Shown one piece after another: positions 9,426 to 17,777 of a DNA stretch of 64,000 nt. The position numbers and the translations under genes were made by a program. The notes beneath the pieces are model-generated. The model ran no database searches and had not been told where the DNA came from. It saw only the letters and a list, made by a program, of their open reading frames with translations. The stretch is taken from the NCBI GenBank assembly GCA_034519525.1, contig JAXHOJ010000063.1, positions 186,001 through 250,000 of the forward strand, read 5' to 3'. This DNA comes from Gemmobacter sp034519525 (GTDB lineage: Bacteria; Pseudomonadota; Alphaproteobacteria; Rhodobacterales; Rhodobacteraceae). How positions within the stretch are numbered: the stretch's first letter is position 1; each line of letters opens with the position of its first letter.

Positions 9426-10010
9426 ATGAACAAGTCTTCCCTGATCCTCAAGTCCGCCCTGGCACTGGCCCTGGCGACCCCCCTGATGGCTTCGGCCGAA
9501 TCGCAACTGGTGATTGGTACCGGCACCGCCACTGCCCGCCTGGATCTCCGCGTGGTGATCCCTCGGGTTCTGTTCCTGGGCGTGGGCACCGGCGCAGCGG
9601 CGCCCCTGGCCACCAACGGAACCGTCGACACCATCACGTTCGACTACAGCGGCAACCCCCTGGACGTGGGCCTTGGCGGCGCGGCTGCCAGCATCACCAA
9701 CGACGGACCTGCGCCTGCAGGAAGCACCGTGCCTGTGCGTGTGCTCGGCAACGATGGCCAGATCACCATCACCGCCACCAACCCGGCCAACCTGACCAGT
9801 GGTGGCGACACCATCCCGTTCACCCAGATGACTGTGGTCTCCGACGGCACTCTGGCTGCACCAGGCTTCAGCGGCGGCACCAGCACGCCCACCGCGACGA
9901 ACAGGGTCACCAACATGACCTCCAACTGGACATACACCTACGCCAACACGGTGACGCCGGCCGCTGGCACCTACACGGGTCAGGTGACCTACACCGCCGC
10001 GATGCCCTGA
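9426..10010 (+). CDS. Secreted beta-rich structural protein, fibre cluster subunit A
   Basis: A 194-residue exported protein of unnamed family. The ATG at 9426 has AGAAGGAA upstream. A signal peptide covers about residues 1-24 (cleavage after MASA). The mature protein has no cysteine, is rich in Gly, Thr and Ala, and starts with a segment containing LDLRVVIPRVLFL. It ends in a strand-like tail, GTYTGQVTYTAAMP. A GGDTIPFTQM motif and the tail are shared with the next gene, showing the two are paralogues. A terminal alternating strand and a neighbouring PapD-like chaperone fit an exported fibre subunit. Function is inferred from context only. Confidence 0.7.
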   Translation: MNKSSLILKSALALALATPLMASAESQLVIGTGTATARLDLRVVIPRVLFLGVGTGAAAPLATNGTVDTITFDYSGNPLDVGLGGAAASITNDGPAPAGSTVPVRVLGNDGQITITATNPANLTSGGDTIPFTQMTVVSDGTLAAPGFSGGTSTPTATNRVTNMTSNWTYTYANTVTPAAGTYTGQVTYTAAMP

Positions 10011-10098
10011 TCGCGGGCAGCTTCCGCACAGCCGCCGGCCCTGGCCGGCGATCTCCAGATAATGGGTTCCCGCCCTGCCGACGGGAGACAATGTCGCC

Positions 10099-10728
10099 AT
10101 GAACACCGCCCTGCGCCCAACCGCCCTGCGCCTGATCGGCGCCGGCCTGCTGGCGGCGACAGGGTCTGCGGCGTTTGATGCACACGCCTGGTCGCTCTCC
10201 ATTGCTGGCGCCTCACGCCGGGTCTTCCTGCACGTCGGCAACGGCACGGCCAATGGCAACAACGGCACCATCAACCGCGTCACCGCGACCCTCACGGGTG
10301 CCCAGTTGCTGGCCGGCACGCCGCAGGCCATGACCAGCAACAGCACGCAGTCGACCAGCCTGCTCGACGGCTTCACGACCTGCCCGACACCGTCGACACA
10401 GGTGATCGTCGGCGCCTCCTACCGCCGCAGCAACGCCAGCAACGGCCCTGCCAGCGCCACATTGCGGGTGACCTCGCCGGCCAGCCTGACCACCGCCGGT
10501 GGCGACACGATTCCCTTCAGCCAGATCAGCTGGACCGTCGCGGCCCCTGGCAGCGGCAGCCCCAACGTGATTCCGGCCGGCACCTTCAATGGCGCGACCC
10601 AGAACCTGGCCACCATCCCCGCCAACACCTACATCGAAAACTGCCACACCTTCAGCTACGCCAACAGCGCCATCCGCGCCGCAGGCACCTACAACGGCCG
10701 GGTGACCTACACCCTGACCAGCCCGTGA
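10099..10728 (+). CDS. Secreted beta-rich structural protein, fibre cluster subunit B
   Basis: A 209-residue exported paralogue of the preceding gene. A signal peptide is predicted to end near residue 30 (SAAFDAHA). The mature part begins SLSIAGASRRVFLHVG, carries GGDTIPFSQI in the middle, and ends GTYNGRVTYTLTSP, in parallel with subunit A. Unlike A it has two cysteines (FTTCPTP and ENCHTF) that could form a disulfide. The ATG at 10099 is the natural start. The stop overlaps the next start (TGATG), so translation is probably coupled. It may be a tip or minor subunit, but that is a guess. Confidence 0.68.
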   Translation: MNTALRPTALRLIGAGLLAATGSAAFDAHAWSLSIAGASRRVFLHVGNGTANGNNGTINRVTATLTGAQLLAGTPQAMTSNSTQSTSLLDGFTTCPTPSTQVIVGASYRRSNASNGPASATLRVTSPASLTTAGGDTIPFSQISWTVAAPGSGSPNVIPAGTFNGATQNLATIPANTYIENCHTFSYANSAIRAAGTYNGRVTYTLTSP

Positions 10729-11186
10729 TGCGCTGCGCTGCCGTCCCGCTGGCCATGGCCCTTGCGCTCGGCGCTGCAACCCCCGGGCTTGCAGCCACCC
10801 ACCGCCTGGACGACCCGCTCAGCCACACCGTGCCGCCGACCGCGCAGATGGACTGGCTGCCGCAGACACCGGGCGACCGCGACGGCGGCATGGAAACCTG
10901 GGTGCGCGTCAATGTCCAGATCGACACCCGCGACTGGATCGGCCGCAGCGGTCGTGTCTACATGGTGCTGCCGCGCGACCAGTCGTCCACCATCGAAGCT
11001 GTCTGGACAGCCAACGGACCACTGCGCTCGGGCCGCCTGGTCTCGGGCGAGCGCGCGCTGGTCTGGGCTGGCACGATCAGCAGCGACAGCCTGCACGACC
11101 AGCTGCAGGTGCGGCTGCGCTCCGGCCCCGACTGGCAAAGCGCCAGCCGCCGCCTCAACTTCCACTTCGAGTTCGATACCGACTGA
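10728..11186 (+). CDS. Small secreted protein of the fibre cluster, unknown family
   Basis: A 152-residue protein with a signal peptide (about 1-22, ending near LAATH). I use ATG 10728, which shares its A with the stop of the preceding gene; a GTG at 10725 is the alternative. The mature protein has no cysteine. It contains an acidic, Trp-bearing domain with VRVNVQIDTRDWIG and a C-terminal strand pair ending RRLNFHFEFDTD. No known family was recognised. It is translationally coupled to subunit B, and the chaperone gene starts 6 bp later, so it belongs to the same operon and is presumably a pilus or fibre component or assembly factor. Confidence 0.6.
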   Translation: MRCAAVPLAMALALGAATPGLAATHRLDDPLSHTVPPTAQMDWLPQTPGDRDGGMETWVRVNVQIDTRDWIGRSGRVYMVLPRDQSSTIEAVWTANGPLRSGRLVSGERALVWAGTISSDSLHDQLQVRLRSGPDWQSASRRLNFHFEFDTD

Positions 11187-11192
11187 CCCCCG

Positions 11193-11998
11193 ATGCGCCG
11201 CCAGCCCACCCGCCTTCTGATGTCCCTGAGCCTGTCCGCCGCCCTGCTAGCGCCCGGCGTCTCGGTGGCCCAGGGCTTTGCCGCCTTCATCTCGCCGCCG
11301 CGCTTCGAGATCGCGACCGCGCCCGGCCAGCCGCTGCGCCAGGTGCTGGAAATCCAGCACGTCGGCCGCACACCCGGCAACTACCGCATCTACACCAACG
11401 ACTGGGCGCTCGAAGCCGACAACCAGGTCACCTTCAGCAACGAGCTCGCGCCGACAGCTGCCGCCCCTGGGTGGCGATCGAGCGCCGAGAGCTGACCATC
11501 GAGCCCGGCGCGCGCTACCGCTACCGCTTCGAAATTTCGCCGCCGGCCGACACGCCGCCGCGCGAGTGCCGCTTCGCGATCATGGTCGAGGGCCTGGAAG
11601 CCGCTCAGGTCGAAGGCGCGGTCAGCTTCCCTGTTGGCGGGCGCATCGGCGTGATCGTCTACGCCGCCATCGGCAACGCCGCCCCCGCGCTTTCAATTGC
11701 CGGCACCGAGACCACCCAGGCCAACGGCCAGCCGGTGGCGGTGGTCCGCGTGCGCAACGACGGCAACGCCACCGGCCGGCTCGAGGGCTTTGTGGACGCC
11801 ACCGACGCCAGCGGCCAGAGCGCCGAGATGTCGCCCGCGGATCTGCCCATCCTGCCCGGCGAAACCCGGCGCATCACGCTGGGCGCCGTTGCGGCCGACG
11901 GCAAGACCGCTCCGGTGCTGAAGTTTCCGATCCGCGTCAAGGGCCAGCTCGAATCGGGCAAAGCCAAGCTGCCGCTGGACGCGAGCTTCGCCCCATGA
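11193..11998 (+). pseudogene. PapD-like periplasmic fimbrial chaperone, disrupted by a one-base frameshift
   Basis: Two overlapping frames make one protein. The first (11193 to stop at 11495) gives a signal peptide and FAAFISPPRFEIATAPG, the N-terminal strand of a PapD-type chaperone with its conserved Arg. The second (read from about 11451 to 11998) continues with DSCRPWVAIERRELTIEPG and a normal C-terminal domain. The total is 806 bp, one base short of a 268-codon gene, and the missing base lies in the CGCGCCGACAG stretch at about 11448-11455. Restored, it would bind fibre subunits in the periplasm by donor-strand complementation. Either the chaperone is inactivated, which would disable the whole cluster, or this is a sequencing error in a GC run. 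The stop overlaps a small ATG (ATGA). Confidence 0.78.
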
Positions 11999-12059
11999 GC
12001 GCCGCCCGGCCGTTCCGAAGGCGCTCAGCCCCTCAGCGCGCAGCACTGAGGGTAGTCCA

Positions 12060-14027
12060 GTGACGCCTGCGGGCTGGCTGCTGCGCGGGCTCGCTGCGCT
12101 GGGCCCGGCCCTGGCACTGGCGCAGCCGGCAGCCGCCCCCTACCAGGACCGCGTGATCGAAGGCCTGGCACCGCTGACCGATGAAAACGACGGTCAGAAC
12201 GACTACGACCGAGACGGCTGGCCGCGCTTCCTGCGGCTGGAAACCCGCCTGGGCACGCAGGCCTTCGACACCTCGCGCCGCGCCCGGCTGGCCTATGCGA
12301 TAGACGGCCTGATCGAAACCCCCAACCACGGCGCGCTCTCGGTCGACGGCAGCATCGCCCCCAGCCCGCGCCAGCAGACGCTGACCCTGCGCCAGCGCGA
12401 CCTGCCGCTGCCCGGTGGCTGGGTCGGGCACCACGAGCTCGGCGTCATCAGCGCCCCGGCCACCGACCTGGCCCGCGAACCCTCGCGCGTGCTGCTGCCC
12501 GGTGCCAACCTGCGCGGCCTGCGCGGCGAGTGGGACCACACCGGGCAGGGCCTGCAACTGCTCGCCGCCCACGGCGAACCCGGCCGGCTCACCAGCCAGC
12601 CGGTCGCTGGTTTCCAGGGCCTGGGCGGGCGGCGCACCATCGCCGGCGCGCAATGGCGCAGCCCCGGCGCCCGCGCGATCGAGCCCGACGGCTGGTCACT
12701 GGCCGTCCAACATGAACGCGCCACCGACGCGCTGACCAACTCCACCCTCGACCACCCCTCTGGCCGAGTCGACGCCGACGCCAGCCACCTGGCCCTGCGC
12801 CGCGACGGCCCGACCTGGCGCAGCCAGGCCCAGCTCGTGCGCTCGCGCAGCGGCGGCATGGACCAGGACAGTGCCAGCGGTTTCTGGCTTGACAGCGAGT
12901 GGGACGAAGGCCCGCGCCAGCACGGCCTGAGCGTCTACCGGCTGCAGCCGGGTCTGAGCTGGGCCGCGCAAGCCATGCCCTCCGACGTGCAGGGCGCCAC
13001 GCTGCGCAGCGAATGGCGCACCCGCCAGTGGAGCGCAGAGGTGTCCTACGACTGGCTGCGCTCCATCACCGGTCGACTGGCCAGCGGCAGCTACGCCTCG
13101 GCCAGCGCACGCTGGCGCATCGACCGCGACAACCAGTTCAACGCCGGCACCGCGCTGCGCCGCTTCGACGGACAGGCCTGGAATGCCTACGCCGACTGGC
13201 GGCGCACCAACGAATGGGGCAACAGCGGCCTGCGGCTCGAACTGGCGGGCGGCCGCAACGCGCAAGGGCCGCTGCGCACCCTCAGCTACGACCAGGACTG
13301 GGCCGTCCCGCTGGGCTGGACGCTCTCCACCAGCCTGGGTGTCGGCCGCTACGCCGCCAGCAACAGCAACAGCAGCGCCGGTGGCGGAAGAGGCGAGGAC
13401 AACTTCTGGACCACCGCCCTGGCGCTGCAGGCGCCACTGGCGCAAGGGGTCGACCTGCGCGGGCAGTTCAGCACCGAGCGGCGCAACAACGGCCAGCAGC
13501 GCCACAGCCTGAACATGGGCGGCCAGTGGCGCCTGAACCGCCACTGGTCGCTCAACGGCAACTACACGCGCTCGGTCGGCCAGACGCCGGTGCGCCGCCC
13601 GCTCGACCCGCTGGCCCCGATCCCGACCGAGACCACCCTGGGCACCAGCGACCGCAGCTTTCTGCTCGTGCTGCGCTACGAGGTCGACGCCGGCAGCCGC
13701 AGCGTGCCGCTCGGCGGCAAGGCGCAGCAAGGCGGTGGACGCATCGAAGGCACCGTCTTCTTTGACTCGAACCGAAGCGGCACGCAAGACGCCAGCGAAA
13801 CCGGCGCACCCGGCGTCACCGTCGCGCTCGACAACCGCTACAGCGTGCGCACCGACGCCCAGGGCCGCTTCAGCTTCCCCTTTGTCGCCGCCGGCCCGCG
13901 CACCGTCAGCGTGCGCAACGAAACCCTGCCTCTGCCCTGGGGCGTGGTCGACGACGGGCAGGTCAAGATCGACGTGCGGCTGCGCGAGACCACCACGCTG
14001 AGCCTGCCGGTGCAGCGCAGCAACTGA
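12060..14027 (+). CDS. Predicted outer-membrane protein with C-terminal SdrD-B-like domain, fibre cluster
   Basis: A 655-residue exported protein starting at GTG 12060, with GAGGG nine bases upstream; the start overlaps a TGA in another frame. A signal peptide covers about residues 1-24. From about 30 to 550 it has alternating Arg/Trp/Tyr-rich strands (for example RLETRLGTQAFDTSRRARLAY) like an outer-membrane beta-barrel. From about 560 it has GTVFFDSNRSGTQD...GAPGVTVALDN...DAQGRFSFPF, an SdrD-B or carboxypeptidase-regulatory-like Ig fold. Its place next to a PapD-like chaperone is where the usher normally sits. However, it is shorter than FimD-type ushers (about 800 residues) and I see no usher N-terminal or plug motifs. 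It may replace the usher or be a secreted anchor. Confidence 0.65.
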   Translation: MTPAGWLLRGLAALGPALALAQPAAAPYQDRVIEGLAPLTDENDGQNDYDRDGWPRFLRLETRLGTQAFDTSRRARLAYAIDGLIETPNHGALSVDGSIAPSPRQQTLTLRQRDLPLPGGWVGHHELGVISAPATDLAREPSRVLLPGANLRGLRGEWDHTGQGLQLLAAHGEPGRLTSQPVAGFQGLGGRRTIAGAQWRSPGARAIEPDGWSLAVQHERATDALTNSTLDHPSGRVDADASHLALRRDGPTWRSQAQLVRSRSGGMDQDSASGFWLDSEWDEGPRQHGLSVYRLQPGLSWAAQAMPSDVQGATLRSEWRTRQWSAEVSYDWLRSITGRLASGSYASASARWRIDRDNQFNAGTALRRFDGQAWNAYADWRRTNEWGNSGLRLELAGGRNAQGPLRTLSYDQDWAVPLGWTLSTSLGVGRYAASNSNSSAGGGRGEDNFWTTALALQAPLAQGVDLRGQFSTERRNNGQQRHSLNMGGQWRLNRHWSLNGNYTRSVGQTPVRRPLDPLAPIPTETTLGTSDRSFLLVLRYEVDAGSRSVPLGGKAQQGGGRIEGTVFFDSNRSGTQDASETGAPGVTVALDNRYSVRTDAQGRFSFPFVAAGPRTVSVRNETLPLPWGVVDDGQVKIDVRLRETTTLSLPVQRSN

Positions 14028-14090
14028 CATCGGCTTCGCGCGACCCGTGCGCCGTGTTCAAGTTGCTCCGCCGCCTGCCGATACAGGCGC

Positions 14091-14582
14091 ATGTTCCCCT
14101 CGTTTCGCTCTGCACTGGCACCCGCGCTCACCGCCCTGGGTCTGCTGCTGGCGCCCGCTCCGGGACTGGGTGAAAGCAGGTTCGTCACGGGAAGCGAAAG
14201 CACCGGTTCGGGGGCAGGCGCCTCGCTCAACTTACGCATCGTGATCCCCGCCGTCATGCGGGTCATGGAAAACAGCCACCCGCTGCAGCTCGAAGCCCGG
14301 GCAGACGGTGCCATGAGCGCCGAACAGCGGCTGGTGGTTCTGTCCAACATGAAACGCGGGTTCTGCGTGAGCCTGCGTCTGGCCGCCCCCGGGGTGGATC
14401 ACTGGGAACTCCGCACGCCGTCCGACAACAACGTGAGCCTCAGCCCGGCGGGCGATGGCTACCGGCTGTGCAGCACCCGCCCCGGGCGCTACACCCTGGT
14501 GCTGCGGCACGAATTCGGCGTCAGCGCACCGGGCCATCAGGCCATGCACTGGCCGGTGCAGACCGATATTTCAGCGATCTGA
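14091..14582 (+). CDS. Secreted terminal protein of the fibre cluster
   Basis: A 163-residue exported protein with a signal peptide ending near residue 27 (APGLGES). The mature N-terminus contains ASLNLRIVIPAVMRVM, which parallels LDLRVVIPRVLFL in subunit A at the same distance from the cleavage site. Two cysteines (RGFCVSL and YRLCSTR) are spaced like a disulfide. The C-terminal part has GRYTLVLRHEF, again alternating strands. It starts 63 bp after the barrel gene and is probably the last gene of the operon. Family not recognised; subunit, adaptor or inhibitor are all possible. Confidence 0.6.
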   Translation: MFPSFRSALAPALTALGLLLAPAPGLGESRFVTGSESTGSGAGASLNLRIVIPAVMRVMENSHPLQLEARADGAMSAEQRLVVLSNMKRGFCVSLRLAAPGVDHWELRTPSDNNVSLSPAGDGYRLCSTRPGRYTLVLRHEFGVSAPGHQAMHWPVQTDISAI

Positions 14583-14701
14583 GGCGCCCGGCAAGGGGAC
14601 GTGGCGGGTGGCACCACCAAGAGGCTTGGACCTGCGAGGGTTGATTCGGCGATGATCCGGGTCAGACTGACACGTTGTCGGTCAAGCCATGGAGCCAAGG
14701 C

Positions 14702-15688
14702 ATGAACATTCTGGTGGTGGGGGGCGCGGGCTATATCGGCTCGCACATGGTCAAGCACCTGGCCTTGTCGGGCTGCGAGGTAACCACGCTCGACAACCTG
14801 GTCGGGGGCTTTCGCGATGCGGTGCTCCACGGTGCCTTCGTCGAGGGCGACATCGCCGACCGGGCACTGCTGGAGCGGCTGTTTCAGGCCCAGCGCTTTG
14901 ACGCCGTCATGCACTTTGCCTCGCACATCCAGGTCGGTGAGTCGGTGCTTGACCCAGCCAAGTACTACCTGAACAACGTCGTGAACACGCTGAACCTGCT
15001 GGACGCCATGCGGAAGGCGGGCGTGCAGCGTTTCATCTTCTCCTCGACCGCTGCGATCTTCGGTGAGCCGCAGGCCGCGCGCATCGACGAAGACCACCCG
15101 AGACAGCCGATCAACCCCTACGGCCGCACGAAACTGATGGTTGAGCAGGCGCTGGCCGACTACGAACGGGCCTATGGGCTGCGCTCGGTGTGCCTGCGCT
15201 ATTTCAACGCCGCCGGCGCCGACCCCGAAGGGCAGCTGGGCGAGCGACACGAGCCTGAAACGCACCTGATCCCGCTGGTGCTGCAGGCCGCCTCGGGCCG
15301 CCGCTCTCACATCTCCGTGTTCGGACAAGACTACGACACACCCGACGGTACCTGCATCCGCGACTACGTGCACATCAACGATCTGTGCCAGGCCCACTGG
15401 CGGGCCGTGCAGTCACTTGTGACAGGTGGCCCCAGCCAGGCCTACAACCTTGGCAACAGCAGCGGCTTCTCGGTGCAGGAGGTGATCGACACGGCGCGGC
15501 GTGTGACTGGTAAGGAAATTGCGGTTCAATACGCGGCCCGGCGCGCAGGCGACCCGGCGCGACTGGTGGCCGACTCTTCTCGCGCCATGTCAGTGCTGGG
15601 CTGGAAACCGCAGTTCGCTGCGCTGGAGACGCTGATTCAGCACGCCTGGCAGTGGGAGCAGCGCCCGTCGAACCCGCAAAGGGTGTGA
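14702..15688 (+). CDS. galE: UDP-glucose 4-epimerase family protein
   Basis: A 328-residue NAD-dependent extended short-chain dehydrogenase, expected to interconvert UDP-glucose and UDP-galactose for surface polysaccharides. The ATG at 14702 gives MNILVVGGAGYIGSHM with the GxxGxxG NAD motif at residues 7-12. A TTG nine codons upstream is unlikely. The catalytic Ser-Tyr-Lys set is visible as FSSTAAIFGEP and the YGRTKLMVE motif near residue 140-150. The substrate region has RYFNAAGADPEGQLGERH, typical of GalE. The related UDP-GalNAc or UDP-arabinose epimerases cannot be excluded. It stands alone between the fibre cluster and mltA. Confidence 0.9.
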   Translation: MNILVVGGAGYIGSHMVKHLALSGCEVTTLDNLVGGFRDAVLHGAFVEGDIADRALLERLFQAQRFDAVMHFASHIQVGESVLDPAKYYLNNVVNTLNLLDAMRKAGVQRFIFSSTAAIFGEPQAARIDEDHPRQPINPYGRTKLMVEQALADYERAYGLRSVCLRYFNAAGADPEGQLGERHEPETHLIPLVLQAASGRRSHISVFGQDYDTPDGTCIRDYVHINDLCQAHWRAVQSLVTGGPSQAYNLGNSSGFSVQEVIDTARRVTGKEIAVQYAARRAGDPARLVADSSRAMSVLGWKPQFAALETLIQHAWQWEQRPSNPQRV

Positions 15689-15728
15689 CCCAGCGAGCCG
15701 TGCAAGATCTGGTCAGCGTCTGACCGCA

Positions 15729-16877
15729 TCAACGCGGCCAGAGCACCCACATCTGCAGCGGCTGCTTCAGCCGCGAGGCGAGCTGGTAGGGCGGGTCGCC
15801 CCAGGTGCCCCAGCCGGTGAAGAGATCGGCGCGCGCGGCGCCGGTGATGGCCCCGCCCGTGTCCTGAGCCATCACCAGCTTTTGCTGGTTGAGCACCCCG
15901 CCTCTGGTCGAGATCCAGACCGGGGTGCCATACGGGATGCTCTGCGGATCGACCGCGATCGAGCGGCCGGGAGTCAGCGGCACACCCTGGGCGCCGCGCG
16001 GCCCGAACTTCGCATCGAGCTCGCTCAGCGGGGTTTCGCGGAAAAACACCGTGCGCGGGTTGCTCCACAGCATTTCGTTGAGCCGCTGCGGGTTCTGGGC
16101 CGCCCAGGCGCGGATGCCTTCCCAGTTGCCTTCGCGGATTTCACGCCGATCAAGCAGCCATTTGCCCACGCTCTGATAGGTGTGGCCGTTGTGGGCGGCG
16201 AAGGCGACGCGAACCCGTCTGACACTGCCGTCGGGCTCTCTGATGTCAAGCCGGCCCGAGCCCTGGATCTGCAGCACCAGGGCGTCGATCGGATCAGCGA
16301 GCCAGGCGATGACACGGCCTTTGAGTGCGGTCTGGGCGGCGGGCAGGGTGTCGATCTCCTGCCGACTGAACCAGGGCTGTTCGGCACTGGGTCGCACCCC
16401 CACCGGCGGCGCATACAGCGGCACCTTCTGGCCCGGCGTGGGAAGTCGCGACGCCGACAGCACCGGCTCGTAGTAGCCGGTGAGCAAGCCCTGCGGCTTG
16501 CTGCCGTCGGGGTCGGCAACGCGGTAGGGTTGAAAGCGGTTCTCGATCCAGGCCTGCTGCTCGGCGGTGCTGCCCATGGTCAGCGGGCGCAGCTCGGCGC
16601 ACAGGGCCGCGTGTCCCGCGACGGGGCGTTCGCAGCCGCGCACCCAGGCGCCCCAGACCTCGTGCAGGCTGTCGATGCCCCAGCCCGGCAGGTCGACCCA
16701 GCGCGCCGGCACCCAGCGCGCGCCCGGGCGCTGGATCGGCGGCGGCAGCGGCACCTCGTCGGCGCTCACCGGTGGCGCACCAGGGGCCACATAGGGCGGG
16801 ACACTGGTGCAGGCGGCCAGGCTGCCTACAATCGCCGCGACCACCCACCGCGCACTTCCTCCGCCCCACCGCCCCAT
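15729..16877 (-). CDS. mltA: Membrane-bound lytic murein transglycosylase A
   Basis: An outer-membrane lipoprotein that cleaves peptidoglycan glycan strands to 1,6-anhydromuropeptides. The ATG at 16877 gives a 382-residue product with a short lipoprotein signal (lipobox LAAC near residue 21), as expected. Further upstream in-frame starts would bury the lipobox and are rejected. The MltA domain is in the middle (LLTGYYEPVL). The C-terminal 3D domain has VMAQDTGGAITGAARADLFTGWG, with the catalytic Asp in the DTGGA motif. The start overlaps the opposite-strand start of a small membrane protein by two bases (CATG). Confidence 0.93.
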   Translation of the reverse strand: MGRWGGGSARWVVAAIVGSLAACTSVPPYVAPGAPPVSADEVPLPPPIQRPGARWVPARWVDLPGWGIDSLHEVWGAWVRGCERPVAGHAALCAELRPLTMGSTAEQQAWIENRFQPYRVADPDGSKPQGLLTGYYEPVLSASRLPTPGQKVPLYAPPVGVRPSAEQPWFSRQEIDTLPAAQTALKGRVIAWLADPIDALVLQIQGSGRLDIREPDGSVRRVRVAFAAHNGHTYQSVGKWLLDRREIREGNWEGIRAWAAQNPQRLNEMLWSNPRTVFFRETPLSELDAKFGPRGAQGVPLTPGRSIAVDPQSIPYGTPVWISTRGGVLNQQKLVMAQDTGGAITGAARADLFTGWGTWGDPPYQLASRLKQPLQMWVLWPR

Positions 16878-17019
16878 GATCCTTTTGCTGCTCGAAGCTT
16901 TGGCCGCGCTGGTGGTGCTCGTGTTCATCGTGTGGTGGACCATGTTCTCGGGGCGGAAAAGCGGCGAACTGCCGCAACAGGACAAGCAGGAAGACAAGCA
17001 GGAGCGCCAGCGAGACTGA
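16876..17019 (+). CDS. Small single-span membrane protein (47 residues)
   Basis: The ATG at 16876 opens a 47-codon frame. An N-terminal hydrophobic helix (about residues 2-23, LLLLEALAALVVLVFIVWW) is followed by a short Lys/Gln/Asp/Glu-rich tail. The start is fused back to back with mltA: the four bases CATG serve as both start codons. The good membrane-helix pattern with a polar tail suggests a real protein, possibly linked to cell-wall turnover by position. No family was recognised. Convergent overlap with the response regulator gene is avoided by only 3 bp. Confidence 0.5.
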   Translation: MILLLLEALAALVVLVFIVWWTMFSGRKSGELPQQDKQEDKQERQRD

Positions 17020-17022
17020 GGG

Positions 17023-17661
17023 TCAAGGGCTGCCCGCCTGGCGCAGCGCGTTGGTCAGCTCGACCGCCGACTTCACGCCCATCTTGTCGAACACGCGGGC
17101 CCGGTGGACCTCAACCGTGCGCACGCTGATGTTCAGCCGGTCGGCCACCAGCTTGTTGGGCAGGCCCCCGATCACCAGATCCATCACATCGCGCTCACGC
17201 TCGGTCAGGCTCTGCAGCCGCTGTTGCACGCTGTGCTGGGCGCGCCGCTCGGCCTGCACCTGCGCCGACAGGCCCAGCGCCTGTTCGACGCGGTCGACCA
17301 GCGCGTTGTCGGAAAAAGGTTTCTCACAGAAGTCGAAGGCGCCACGCTTGACCGCGTCGACCGCGGTCGGCACGTCGGCGTGGCCTGAGAGGAAGATCAC
17401 CGGCATCACACTTTTCCAGGGCAGGGTCAGCAGGTGCTCGAACAGCGCCAGACCGCTGGTGCCGGGCATGCGCACGTCCAGCAGCATGCAGCAGGGCACA
17501 TCGGGCTCGGCCTTCCAGCCCGCGATCTCGGCCAGGAAGGCGTCGGCGCTGTCGTAGCCCTCGCTGAGCAGGCGGCGCGTGCGCAGGAGCCAGGCCAACG
17601 CCTCGCGCACGCCCGCGTCGTCGTCGACGATGAACACCTTGGCGTCGGGGTGCTGGGTCAT
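17023..17661 (-). CDS. Response regulator, FixJ/DctR-like (LuxR-type output)
   Basis: A 212-residue two-component regulator. The ATG at 17661 gives MTQHPDAKVFIVDDDAG, with the acidic pair near residue 12. The phosphoacceptor Asp is in MLLDVRMPG near residue 62, with the conserved Lys in the CEKPFSD motif. The output domain at about 140-205 has TERERDVMDLVIGGLPNK and SVRTVEVHRARVFDKMG, a LuxR/FixJ helix-turn-helix. The likely partner is the DctS/FixL-type kinase at 19097-21100, on the same strand but separated by two plus-strand genes. A C4-dicarboxylate or redox role is possible from the family but not shown. Confidence 0.93.
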   Translation of the reverse strand: MTQHPDAKVFIVDDDAGVREALAWLLRTRRLLSEGYDSADAFLAEIAGWKAEPDVPCCMLLDVRMPGTSGLALFEHLLTLPWKSVMPVIFLSGHADVPTAVDAVKRGAFDFCEKPFSDNALVDRVEQALGLSAQVQAERRAQHSVQQRLQSLTERERDVMDLVIGGLPNKLVADRLNISVRTVEVHRARVFDKMGVKSAVELTNALRQAGSP

Positions 17662-17777
17662 GGCGGGGATGATATAGGCAGCACCGGCCAGGTCGAGATG
17701 CCCTCTGCGCCTTGCTGAAAACGAAGGCCGCGCCACCTATAGAATTATCGGCTCAGTCGTTTTTTCAAGGAGGATTC

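Noticed and set aside
11995..12063. 22-codon ORF between chaperone and barrel genes
   Set aside because: Arg/Ala-rich shadow-like peptide with a stop overlapping the GTG of the barrel gene; more likely part of the leader.
12696..14030. 444-codon minus-strand frame opposite the barrel gene
   Set aside because: Ala/Val/Gln-rich antisense shadow without motifs; the plus-strand frame has a signal peptide and a recognisable C-terminal domain.
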